Positions 7,058-15,615 of a stretch of 16,065 bases of DNA are shown in pieces. The position numbers were made by a program, and so were the translations under genes. The notes beneath the pieces were generated by a model. The model ran no database searches. It was not told the origin of the DNA and saw nothing but the letters and a program-made list of their open reading frames with translations. How positions within the stretch are numbered: the stretch's first letter is position 1; every line of letters starts with the position of its first letter. This DNA is from CAZBZG01 sp964496245 (GTDB lineage: Bacteria; Planctomycetota; SZUA-567), in assembly GCA_964496245.1 (NCBI GenBank), contig CAZBZG010000087.1:1-16065 (forward strand), written 5' to 3'.

Positions 7058-10000
7058 TCAGCCGGCCGATACAGCCTCGGCTTCCGGCGCCTCCTCGCCC
7101 TCCTGCGAGCCGTACTCCTGCGTGAACCGGAGACTGTACTTGTTGCTCACGCCGGGCTCGTCCTGGGTCACGCCGTAGATCGTATCGGTCATGCTCATGG
7201 TGCGCTTGGCATGGGAGATCAGGATGAACTGGGTCTCTTCGCTGAACTCCTGGACCGCGTTCATGAACCGGTCGATGTTCGATTCGTCCAAGGGACCGTC
7301 CACCTCGTCCAGAATGCAGAACGGACTCGGCTTGGACTGGAAAATGGCGAACAGCAGCGCCACGGCGCACAGGGCCTTCTCCCCGCCCGAGAGCACGGCG
7401 ATGCTCTTGGGCTCCTTGCCCGGCGGACGGGCGAGGATCTCGATCCCGGCTTCCAACCGATCGACGCCTTCCAGGCCCTCGATCTCCTCGAGGATCAGAT
7501 CCCCGCGTCCGCCGCCGAAGAGCTTGCGGAACATTTCCTGGAAGTTCTCGCGTACGCGCTCGAAGGTCTCGTCGAAACGGCGGGTGCATTCCTGGTTCAA
7601 CCGCTCGATCACGTCGTTCAGGTCGGACTCGGCGGAGAGCAGGTCCTCCCGCTCGCTCTTGAGGAACTCGGCCCGCGCCTCCATCTCGGCCTGCTCCTCG
7701 ATGGCGAACAGATTGACCGGACCGATTCGCTCGATCTTGCCCGCCGTCTCCTCGACGCCCGCGGTCAATTCCTCGTCGGTCATGGGCGGCAGGGGTTCGC
7801 CGTCCGCATCCAGGAACGCCTCCTCCTCGGCGCGCGCGGCCAGATCCGTCACCTCCACCTCGTCCCGCGCCTTGGCCTCGATCCCCTCGCGCTTGAGCCG
7901 GACCTCGCTCTCCCGGAGCTTCATCTGGTTCTGGGCCTCTGCGACCTCGTTCAGCCGCTTCTGGATCGCCCGCTCCTCCTGCCGCGCTTCGTCCAAACGT
8001 TCGCGCAGGGCCGTCATCCTCTGCCGCAGATCCGCACCGCCCCGCTGCAAGGCGTCTCGTTCCTTCACGCCTTCGGCCTCCTGAACGCGCAGCGCTTCCT
8101 GCCGCTCCGCGAGCGAGGTGCGTTCGATTTCGGCCTTGGCGAGCAGCTCCTCGCGTTCGGCCAGCGCAACTTCCCGCTCGCGCTTGTCCGTTGCGAGATC
8201 CGCAGCGCGCTGCTCGAGCTGCTGGATGCGGCTCTCGAGCTGCGCTCGCTTCTCCCGCGCGGCCGCCAGGGCTTCGGCTGCGGCTTCCATGGCCGACCGG
8301 GCTGCCCGCGCCGCCTCGGCCGATCCCGCGAGGCGCGATTCGAGCCCCTCCCCCTCCTGATCGAGCTCCGCTTCGCGGCCCCGCAGCTCGTCCCGCCGGG
8401 CGGTCGCCTTTGCGAGCGCTCCTGCCACCCGCTCGGATTCGGCTGCCAAGGAGGCCTGCTCGGTGCGGAGTCGCTCCTGCTCGCTCCTGCTGAGGGCGAG
8501 GCTCTCCCGCAGGTCCTGCTCGGTCGACCGCAGCCGGGCGACCTCGGCCTCTCGCACGGCCAACTGCTCCTGCACGGCCCTCTGGCGGCCCGCAGCCTGC
8601 CTGCGATGGAGATCCGCCGTCTCGATCCGCCGCGCCAGCTCGTCCCGCTCCCTGGCGAGTCGCTCCATCTCCGCACGGCGCGTGATGAGTCCCGTCCGGC
8701 TGCTGCCGCCGGCGCCGCCGGACACAGAGCCGTCAGGATCGAGCACCTCGCCGCCCAGCGTGACCACGCGCAGCTCCCGCGCCGCGCCATCGGCGAACGC
8801 ACGCGCGTGCTCCCGGGTCTCCACGACCATGACCCCGGCCAGCAGCGCCTCGGCAACCGGCGCAACCGCGGCATCGAATCCCACGAGATCCACGGCCTCG
8901 CCGACCACGCCGGGCCACCCCTGGAACCGGTTTCCAACGCGGAACCGCGGGCGGATGCGATCCAGCGGCAGCAACCGGGCTCGGCCCGCTTCCTTCTGCA
9001 GCAGGTACTCCAGGCAGGCCTCGGCGGACGCGGCTGTGGGTACGACCAGATCCTGCGCCCGGTCGCCGAGCACGGCCTCCACGGCCACAGCCACGGACGC
9101 CGGCACGTCCAGCAGATCCGCCACCTGCCCCTGCACCGCCGCGCAGACCGGATCCCCTTGGCGCCGGGCCGTGAGAAGCGCCTTGACGCCCGCGCTGCTC
9201 CCCGCGAAGTTCTTGTGCAGATCCTCGAGCGTGGACAAACGCGAACTCTTGGCCGAGTGCTCGGCATGCAGACGGCCGAGCTGCTGCGTCTGCGCGTCGG
9301 CTTCCCGCTGAAAGGCATCGAAACGCTGGTGCGCATGGGCGATCGCGCGGTCCAGCTCGGCGATCCGGCTGGAGACGCTTTCAGCTTCCCGGCCCTGCTC
9401 TTCNNNNNNNNNNGAGCGCCTGTCGTCGTTCGCTCAAACGGTCGGCCTGTTCCTGATTGGTCTCGGCTTCGCTCTCCACCCGCACGCGGTCCTGCTGCAC
9501 CCGGCTTCGACGGTCGTTCAGCTCAAGGATCTCCGCACGCAACCGGTTCGCAGCCTCTTCGGCCTCGCGCAGGGCCTCCTGGTGGCCGGCCCGCTCAACT
9601 TCCCGCGCCCGCAAGGCGGCCTCGAAGCGGGCCAACGCCTCGCCTTCGCCCTCCAGATCGGCCGCGATGCGCGCTTCTTCGGCCCCGACCGCCTGGAGCC
9701 GCTCGCGCAGCGAGCCAGCCTGGGTACGCGCCTGTTCCCGCTCGCGATCGAGGGAGACCAGGCGCTCGTGCACACCCGAGAGCTCGGCCTGCGTCCGGCC
9801 GAGCTTCTCCTGTACGGCCAGCGCCTCCTGTTCGTGCGTCTGGATCTGCTCGCTGAGCCCGGTCTCCTGCTGGGTCAGGTCGGCGATCGTGCGCGTGCAC
9901 GCCGCCTGCCGGCCGCTTTCCTGTCCGAAGAGAGCCTCGATGTCCGTCCGCTCCTCGTCCAGCGAAGCCTGTTCCCGGCTCAGGACGCGATAGGCCCGGG

Positions 10001-10691
10001 CGAACTGGCAGGTCTTCAGGGCGTCCAGCTCCTGCTTGAGGCGCTGATACCGCCGCGCGTTGGCCGCGTGCCGCGCCGTGCGCCGGATGCCCCGCTCGAT
10101 CTCGTCGATGATGTCGTTGACCCGGTCCAGGTACTGCCGGGTGCGGTCGAGCCGTGCGAGCGTCTCTTTCCGCCGCGACTTGTACTTGCTGATTCCGGCC
10201 GCTTCCTCGAACACGGCCCGTCGCTCGGCCGGCTTGGCATGGAGCAGCGCCTCGACCCGGCCCTGCTCGATGAAGGAGTAGGCGCTCGTGCCGATGCCCG
10301 TATCCATGAAAAGCTCGCGGATGTCCCGTCGCCGGCAGATCTGCCGGTTGATGAGGTACTCGCTCTCGCCCGACCGGTAGAGCCGGCGTCCGATGCAGAC
10401 CTCATTGTACTCGATGGGCAGCCGGCCGTCGCTGTTGTCGAAGACGAGGCTCACTTCGGCCATGCCCTGCGGCTTGCGCTGCTCGGAGCCGGCGAAGATC
10501 ACGTCCAGCATCTGGTCGCTACGCAGCTGGGTCGGCCGCGACTCGCCCAGCACCCATTTGACGGCGTCCACGACGTTGGACTTTCCGCACCCGTTGGGCC
10601 CCAGGATCGCCGTGATGCCCGTGTCGAAGTCGAACGTCGTCTTATCCGGGAACGACTTGAAGCCGTTCAGCTCAATCCTGGACAGATGCAT
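7058..10691 (-). CDS. smc: Chromosome segregation protein SMC (interrupted by an N gap)
   Basis: SMC forms a dimeric ATP-driven ring that compacts and segregates DNA, normally with ScpA and ScpB, neither of which is here. The N-terminal head begins MHLSRIELNGFKSFPDKT and has Walker A GPNGCGKS (residues 31-38). Long coiled coils follow, rich in Glu, Arg, Ala and Leu. The hinge (GVKALLTARRQGDP to about VSGGAGG) is encoded near 9200-8755. The C-terminal head has the signature LSGGEKAL (near 7400-7370) and Walker B FCILDEVDGPLDESN (near 7320-7280). Ten Ns at 9404-9413 fall in the first coiled coil. On each side the frame ends on a whole codon (426 codons before, 781 residues after), and coiled-coil sequence (EEQGREAES...) is present up to the gap, so the gene is probably intact at about 1,207 residues or slightly more, normal for SMC. 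The ATG at 10691 has a G-rich site (AAGGGGGGA) about 9 bases upstream. Confidence 0.96.
9404..9413. other. Assembly gap (10 Ns) inside smc
   Basis: A run of ten Ns lies in the smc coiled coil. Read literally it shifts the frame, but both flanks end on complete smc codons, so the true missing length should be a multiple of three (possibly zero). The figure of ten is most likely a placeholder written by the scaffolding program. Confidence 0.9.
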
Positions 10692-10837
10692 CGATGGATG
10701 TCCCCCCTTCGTTTTACACCGGAACGAGGCGCGGACAGGAGCTTGGACGCGCGCTTGGTTCGCGCCGAGCTGATGCCTTTGAGCGCTGCCGGCGAGTACT
10801 TGCCGAACAAGAAATACGTCTGCTCCTCCTGCGCCAT
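10667..10837 (-). pseudogene. Truncated GYD-domain protein (first third only)
   Basis: This 56-codon frame fills the gap between the AmrS-like gene and smc. A strong ribosome binding site (GGAAGGGGGAGG) stands just before the ATG at 10837. The first about 34 residues (TYFLFGKYSPAALK, then GISSARTKRASKLL) look like the start of a GYD-domain protein, a small family of about 90-100 residues of unclear role, in which a YFxxGKYSPEALK-like opening followed by an (A/S)xRTxKA helix is typical. After SKLL the similarity stops and the remaining residues (SAPRSGVKRRGD...) look random. The frame ends at a TGA inside smc, overlapping it by 25 bases. There is no room for the missing two thirds in any frame before smc. 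It could be a deletion remnant or a join made in assembly; an intact short peptide is less likely. The family call is from memory of the motif. Confidence 0.6.
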
Positions 10838-10873
10838 GCTGCCTCCCCCTTCCTCAACGAGTCCGTCGTGCCG

Positions 10874-11863
10874 CTACGCAGCGACGATCCGGTTCTCAGC
10901 TCCGCATCCCGCACACGTACCGTCGGGCTTCATGCCCGACGTGTCCGTATGGTAGCCCTGCCGTGCCACCACCGTGGCCCCGCACTCCGCGCACACCGTG
11001 TTCGTCCCCTCGCTCGTCACCATGTTGCCCAGGTACACGTGCTTCAGGTGCCGCAGCAAGATCTCCCGCGCCCGCAAGAGCGTCTTGGCCGAAGTGGCCC
11101 GGGCCTGGAGCTTGTACCGCGGGACGTAGGCCGAGAGGTGGACCGGGGTCTGGGGCCCGGCCTCGCCCGCGATCCAGCGGGCCTCCTCCTCCAGCTCGGC
11201 CGGCGCATCGTTGTGGTCCGGGATCACGAGCGTCGTGAGCTCCACGTGGCAGGACCGCGCCGCGCGGGCCACGGTCGCCAGCACGGGTGCGAGCGCACCG
11301 TGGCACAACTCCTCGTAGAACCGCTCGGTAAAGGCCTTGAGGTCGATGTTCATGGCGTCGACCACCGGCAGGAGCTCCTCGAGTGGCTCGGGGTTCACGA
11401 ACCCGTTCGTGACCAGCACGTTCTTGAGGCCGGCGGCGCGGGCAGCCCGGCCGCAGTCGCGCAGGTATTCCCACATGATGAGCGGCTCGTTGTAGGTGTA
11501 CGCGATCCCGATGGAGTCGCGCGCCTGGGCCGCGCGCACAGCCTCCTCCGGGGGCAGCGCCTCGGTCGGCACCTCGTGCTGGCTGATCGCGAAATTCTGG
11601 CAGTACACGCACGACAGGTTGCACCCCCACGATCCGATCGAGAGGATCGGCCGCCCCGGAAAGAAGTGGTAGAGCGGCTTCTTCTCGATCGGGTCCATGC
11701 TGACCGACGCGGCCTGGCCGTAGGTCAGGGCGACGAGCGTGCCGTCCCGGTTCTCCCGCACGCGGCATCGTCCGCGCTTGCCCGGCGCGATCCTGCATGC
11801 GTGCGGACACAGGCGGCACTGCACGCGGTCCCCGGCCAGGCGATCGTAGTGAGCGGCTTCCAT
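10874..11863 (-). CDS. amrS: AmmeMemoRadiSam-type radical SAM enzyme (AmrS-like)
   Basis: This 329-residue radical SAM protein belongs to the pyruvate-formate-lyase-activase-like group called AmrS. The radical SAM cluster motif is CNLSCVYC (C81, C85, C88; CX3CX2C), inside ILSIGSWGCNLSCVYCQN. Before it are four cysteines, C16, C19, C23 and C33 (CRLCPHAC...GRCRVR), a usual N-terminal feature of this family; after it come IAYTYNEPLIMWEY and NIDLKAF. The C-terminus carries a second cysteine set (C291, C294, C317, C320), a rubredoxin-like metal site. In other genomes the gene often sits with amrA and amrB (Memo-like), but neither is in this window. It starts 6 bases after the nrdG stop, so the two are surely one transcript. 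The reaction is not predictable from sequence; a role as a second activase or in a linked modification is inference. Confidence 0.9.
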   Translation of the reverse strand: MEAAHYDRLAGDRVQCRLCPHACRIAPGKRGRCRVRENRDGTLVALTYGQAASVSMDPIEKKPLYHFFPGRPILSIGSWGCNLSCVYCQNFAISQHEVPTEALPPEEAVRAAQARDSIGIAYTYNEPLIMWEYLRDCGRAARAAGLKNVLVTNGFVNPEPLEELLPVVDAMNIDLKAFTERFYEELCHGALAPVLATVARAARSCHVELTTLVIPDHNDAPAELEEEARWIAGEAGPQTPVHLSAYVPRYKLQARATSAKTLLRAREILLRHLKHVYLGNMVTSEGTNTVCAECGATVVARQGYHTDTSGMKPDGTCAGCGAENRIVAA

Positions 11864-11869
11864 CGTGCA

Positions 11870-12623
11870 CTAGGCCCCCTTGCCCTTGCGCAGCAGGACG
11901 CGCTCGTGATGGCGCCGCGCCACCCCTTCGAGACGCTCCAGCTCGGCCACGTCGTAGCGGAGTTCGCCGGCCACGTCCGGGGCGAGCCGTTCCTCCAGCT
12001 CGTACTGCTGGAGCACCCACAGCCCGCCAGGTTCGAGCGCGCGCGCCATCTCCTCGAGCATGCCGGCATCGNNNNNNNNNNCGCGGACAGAGCGTGGTGT
12101 GGTACTCCCGCTCCAGGCTGCTCTCGGCGGCCAGCGCGAACGTGCGCTGCACGGCGGCCACGGCCGTGGCCGCCTCCGACACGCAGGTGACCTGCTGCAG
12201 GCGTTCATCCAGCGGCGCCTTGTAGTCCAGGCAGAGGCAGTCGAGCAGGTCTCCTTCGAGCAGACGGGCGACCACCTCCGGGCGGGTGCCGTTCGTCTCG
12301 AGCTTGACTTCCACGCCGTAGTCCTTGACCGCCTCCACAAAAGGAACCAGCCCCGGCTGGAGCGTGGGCTCGCCCCCGGTGATGGCCACGCCGTCGATCC
12401 ATCCCTCTTCCTGTTCGAGCAGCGTGAAGACCGCCTCCGGATCGACGGGATCCAGTCTGTCCGCCTCCAGCACGAACCGCCACCCGTGGCAGAACGGGCA
12501 GCGCCAGTTGCAACCTGCGGTGAAGACCACCGCGCAGATGCGGTCCTCCCATTCCACGAGGCTGTTGTTGATCAGCCCGCGGCAGTCGAAACGAAGCTTG
12601 GATTCCACTTGGCTCTCGGTCAT
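11870..12623 (-). CDS. nrdG: Anaerobic ribonucleotide reductase-activating protein NrdG (N gap inside)
   Basis: NrdG uses a 4Fe-4S cluster and S-adenosylmethionine to place the glycyl radical on NrdD. The cluster motif is CNWRCPFC (C38, C42, C45), preceded by the usual SLVEWEDRICAVVFTAG and followed by DGVAITGGEPTLQPGLVPF and VKLETNG, the form seen in the NrdG2 type (TIGR02495). Ten Ns at 12072-12081 break the frame after EYHTTLCP. Downstream the next frame continues with DAGMLEEMARALEPGG and WVLQQYELEERL to the stop at 11870. Non-gap coding sequence totals 744 bases (248 codons including stop), so the true gap should be a multiple of three. The ATG at 12623 places the conserved start of the domain near residue 15; a GTG at 12689, 9 bases after the nrdD stop, is possible. 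It lies directly between nrdD and amrS. Confidence 0.92.
12072..12081. other. Assembly gap (10 Ns) inside nrdG
   Basis: Ten Ns interrupt nrdG between HTTLCP and DAGMLEEM. Two bases of a codon precede the gap and one follows it, so a missing length of zero, three or any multiple of three restores the frame, while ten does not. Related proteins carry a short loop here, so a few residues may be missing. Confidence 0.9.
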
Positions 12624-12698
12624 CGCAACACGCTCTGGTCCGCACCGGCGTCCCCACGCGACAGCGGAGGCATTGGGCGAGGCGGACACGGCCCCCTT

Positions 12699-15080
12699 CT
12701 AGACGGAAGCGCCGACTTGGCGCACGCGCTCGAGTTCCAGGAGGGACTCCTGGCTCCAGTTGCGGTCCGCCATCCCGGCCTCGCCCCGGCTGACGCCCAG
12801 GTAACTGCGCGCCCCGCAGTGCGCGCACACATCGGTCAGCCCCAGGGTCGTGCGATGGCACACCTTGCAGATCGTGAACTCGGGACTGATGGTGAGCTGC
12901 GCCGCCCGCGTGCGGTCGAAGGCCTTGTACACGAGGCTCCCGATGGCGCCCGGCGAGGGTCGGTTCTCGCCCACGAACGCGTGGATGATGGCGCCCGATT
13001 CGATGAGGCTGTGGAACTTGGCCTGCCGGCGGATCCGCGTGACCAGGTCGGTCTCAGCGTCCGCCCGGATGTGGATCGAATTCGTGTAGTACATCTCGTC
13101 TTCGTCGATGTCCCCCCGCATGAAGTCGGCCGAGTCGGGGTAACGCCGCAGGTCGACCTTGGCCAGGCGCCGGGCCGCGCTCTCGGCAGGCGACTCCTCG
13201 ATCGTCAACTTGAGCCCGTGCCTCTTGCCCGCCTCCTTGACCGCGAAGTACAGGTAGCTGACGATCCGGAGTCCCAGGCGCAGCGACTCCTCGTCCTCGT
13301 GCAGCTCCTTGCCGGACACGTAGTGGAGCGCTTCGTTCAGGCCGATCAGGCCGACGATGTAGGTCGACGCGTTCAGGTCGATGTAGGGACGCCCGTCCGC
13401 CGCAGGCTTGCCCACCTGCCAGAGCGGCATGTCCGGCGCGCTCATCAGCCGACGGGAGAACTCCCGCTTCTGCTGGTGCGCCTTGATGCAGATGTCCAGC
13501 TGCTTCTCGATCTCGCCGAAGATCCGGTCGTAATTCCCCCGCCCGGCACGGAAGGCGCACTGCGGCAGATTGATGGTCACGTTCTGGAAACCGCAGAACC
13601 GCATGCTCTCCGGGTGCCGGATCATGTACGCGTCGTCGATGGCCGTGCGCAGCCGGCAGCAAGCCGACAACGTCACCTCGTCGCGGTCGAAGATGAAGTA
13701 CGGCGTGCCGTTCTGCGACGCGATCTCGCAGGCGTAGTCGAAGATCTCCTTCTGCTTGGGATCGCGGAAGGTCTCGTGATTCACGTGGAAGTCGCACTTG
13801 GGAAACGCGAACACGTGGCCGTACTGGTCCCCCTCGGCCCAGACTGACAGCATGGCGCGGGTGAACTCCGAAGCGGTCTCGGTGAAGTCCCCGTAGGTCC
13901 GGTCCAGGTACTTGCCCCCGGGACCGATCGCCGGGACATTCTTGAGGTAGGTGGGAATGCCCGTGTGGATGTTGAAATCGAGAAACAGCGTCTGCCCGCC
14001 CCGTGAAAACGCGTTCTGACTGCTCGAGAAGATCAGGTGCTGGGCTTCCTGCTTCATCTGCTCCCGGCTCATGCCTTCGACGTAGGGTGCGTACATGATG
14101 TTGATGTACGCCACGCCCAGCGCGCCCGCGTAGTAGGCCTGCATGCTGGCCAGGAAAGTGTTGAGGTGCCCCGTCAAGGTCCGCGCGTGCTTGGCCGGGG
14201 CCGAGCTCGTGTCCAGATTCTCCAGGTGCAGGCCGAATTTTTTGAGGTATTCGATCGAATGGCTGGAGCAGTACAGGCGCGTGGGGTACCCGAGGTCGTG
14301 CAGATGCACGCGACCCTCGCGGTGAGCGTCGGCCACCTCCTCGCTGAAGACCTCCTGCAGGGCGTACTGCTTGAGCGTGGTCTCGGCGATGGCCAGGTTG
14401 ATGGCCTCGGGGTTGTTGGCCGCGATGTTCGAGTTCTCCTTGCTCTTGGAGAAGATCAGGCGCTCGATGTCGTACTTGGGCATGCCGATGATGGCCTGCT
14501 TGCGGAGGGTGGTCTGGTGGCCGCGCTCGAAGAGCTCGTTGTCGACCAGTTCCCGGATGAGCGACGTGGAGATGCGGCTCATGCCTGAATCGAGGATCCG
14601 CTTCTCCACCGCCTTGGCGATGCTGGCGGCTTCGGCCGCATCGAGTTCGGCCTCGGTCTGGAGCGCACGACTGATCCGCTCCCGGTCCCACTCGTAGTAT
14701 TCGGCCTGGCTCCCGGGATCCACGAGCAGGTGGATGTCGGTGGAATCGACCTCGCCCGCCGTATCCTTGCGCACCCGCATGTGGTCGCGTCGTTCGGCGC
14801 GCTTCTGCCGGTAGAGGATATAGGCCTTGGCCGTCTTGGCGTGACCCGTCTCGATCAAGACCTTTTCGACCACGTCCTGGATCTCTTCGATGCTAGGTGT
14901 GGCATCCGGGCTGTAGGCCTTCTCGAGGAACAGCGTCACCACGCCGGCCAGCTCGTCGGCGAGATGCCGGTCCTCGCCCCCGACCGCCCGCGCTGCCGCG
15001 TAGATGGCGTCGGCGATCTTGGTGTCATCAAAGGGGACCACCCGGTTGTCACGTTTTTGTACGGACCCTAGCCTTGCCAT
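12699..15080 (-). CDS. nrdD: Anaerobic (class III) ribonucleoside-triphosphate reductase NrdD
   Basis: This 793-residue enzyme reduces ribonucleotides to deoxynucleotides without oxygen. Residues about 5-95 form an ATP cone (VQKRDNRVVPFDDTKI onward). Residues about 130-187 (EWDRERISRALQTE to IRELVDNELFERG) look like a second, cone-like helical unit. The catalytic barrel follows with ARGG-like FSRGGQTLFLDFN, IGPGGKYLDRTYG, the thiyl-radical cysteine pair in ACCRL (C474, C475), NVTINLP (500-506) and EESPAESAARR. Near the C-terminus are four zinc-ligand cysteines, CKVC (738-741) and CAHC (752-755). After them a glycyl-radical motif of the type R-V/I-x-G-Y is expected, but the sequence reads VSRGEAGMADRNW (763-775); see findings. 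The ATG at 15080 lies inside the end of nrdR and has GGGGGGAG just upstream. nrdG follows. Control by NrdR is predicted. Confidence 0.95.
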   Translation of the reverse strand: MARLGSVQKRDNRVVPFDDTKIADAIYAAARAVGGEDRHLADELAGVVTLFLEKAYSPDATPSIEEIQDVVEKVLIETGHAKTAKAYILYRQKRAERRDHMRVRKDTAGEVDSTDIHLLVDPGSQAEYYEWDRERISRALQTEAELDAAEAASIAKAVEKRILDSGMSRISTSLIRELVDNELFERGHQTTLRKQAIIGMPKYDIERLIFSKSKENSNIAANNPEAINLAIAETTLKQYALQEVFSEEVADAHREGRVHLHDLGYPTRLYCSSHSIEYLKKFGLHLENLDTSSAPAKHARTLTGHLNTFLASMQAYYAGALGVAYINIMYAPYVEGMSREQMKQEAQHLIFSSSQNAFSRGGQTLFLDFNIHTGIPTYLKNVPAIGPGGKYLDRTYGDFTETASEFTRAMLSVWAEGDQYGHVFAFPKCDFHVNHETFRDPKQKEIFDYACEIASQNGTPYFIFDRDEVTLSACCRLRTAIDDAYMIRHPESMRFCGFQNVTINLPQCAFRAGRGNYDRIFGEIEKQLDICIKAHQQKREFSRRLMSAPDMPLWQVGKPAADGRPYIDLNASTYIVGLIGLNEALHYVSGKELHEDEESLRLGLRIVSYLYFAVKEAGKRHGLKLTIEESPAESAARRLAKVDLRRYPDSADFMRGDIDEDEMYYTNSIHIRADAETDLVTRIRRQAKFHSLIESGAIIHAFVGENRPSPGAIGSLVYKAFDRTRAAQLTISPEFTICKVCHRTTLGLTDVCAHCGARSYLGVSRGEAGMADRNWSQESLLELERVRQVGASV

Positions 15081-15540
15081 GTCTCCCCCCCTTGGCCGAG
15101 AAGCTCTTGATCTCTTTCACAAACTCGTCCACTTCCTTGAATTCCCTGTACACCGAAGCGAAGCGGACATAGGCCACGCCATCGAGATCCCGCAATCGCC
15201 GCATAACGATCTCCCCGATCTCGCTGGCGGGTACCTCCCGCGCGGGCCGATCCAGCACCTCGCTCTCCGTAGCATCCACAAGCGCCTCAGCCTCCTGCAC
15301 GCTCACCGGTCGTTTCTCAAGCGCCTTCATCACGCCGGCGAGCAGCTTGTCGCGGCTGAACGGCGTACGCTGTCCGTTCTTCTTCACCACGCGCAGGGGC
15401 AGGTCCTCGAGCCGTTCGTGCGTGGTATAGCGCTTGCCGCATTCCAGGCATTCCCGGCGGCGGCGCGTCACGTGCCCGTCCTCGCTGGGGCGGGTGTCGA
15501 TAACCCGATCGCGATCCTGTTTGCAGTAAGGGCACCGCAT
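15049..15540 (-). CDS. nrdR: Transcriptional repressor NrdR
   Basis: NrdR is a nucleotide-sensing repressor of ribonucleotide reductase genes. The 163-residue protein has the N-terminal zinc ribbon CPYC (3-6) and CLECGKRY (C31, C34), with RRRRECLECGKRYTTHE between and after, which is diagnostic of the family. An ATP cone follows, about residues 49-139 (VVKKNGQRTPFSRDKL onward, ending VRFASVYREF), which binds ATP or dATP. The C-terminal tail is basic. The length is normal for the family (about 150-165). The ATG at 15540 has AAGG about 8 bases upstream. The stop at 15049 lies 32 bases inside nrdD, so translation of the two is probably coupled. Its own promoter contains two NrdR-box-like sites, predicting autoregulation. 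Confidence 0.97.
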   Translation of the reverse strand: MRCPYCKQDRDRVIDTRPSEDGHVTRRRRECLECGKRYTTHERLEDLPLRVVKKNGQRTPFSRDKLLAGVMKALEKRPVSVQEAEALVDATESEVLDRPAREVPASEIGEIVMRRLRDLDGVAYVRFASVYREFKEVDEFVKEIKSFSAKGGRHGKARVRTKT

Positions 15541-15591
15541 CGTATCGCCTTACAACTTATACCGTAAGGGGTTATGTCCACGCGGACCAAA

Positions 15592-15607
15592 ACACAATCC
15601 ATAGAGC
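15592..15607. promoter_or_regulatory. NrdR box 1 (operator)
   Basis: ACACAATCCATAGAGC on the plus strand matches 12 of 16 positions of the NrdR-box consensus acaCwAtATaTwGtgt. It lies just downstream of the predicted -10 element, covering about +2 to +17 of the nrdR transcript. The spacing to the second box is 31 bases, three turns of the DNA helix, as is usual for tandem NrdR boxes. Confidence 0.7.
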
Positions 15608-15615
15608 ATTCCTTC

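Noticed and set aside
7058..9238. A separate 726-residue gene starting at TTG 9238
   Set aside because: The frame stays open upstream to the N gap with continuous coiled-coil sequence, so this is the C-terminal part of smc and not an independent gene.
10896..12689. A single 597-codon protein fusing NrdG to downstream sequence through the N gap
   Set aside because: After the Ns this frame is a shadow of amrS. The true continuation of NrdG is in the next frame and stops at 11870, so there is no fusion.
12060..14691. Long plus-strand and minus-strand frames overlapping nrdD and nrdG (595 and 545 codons)
   Set aside because: NrdD and NrdG are unambiguous in their own frames; these frames are shadows produced by codon bias.
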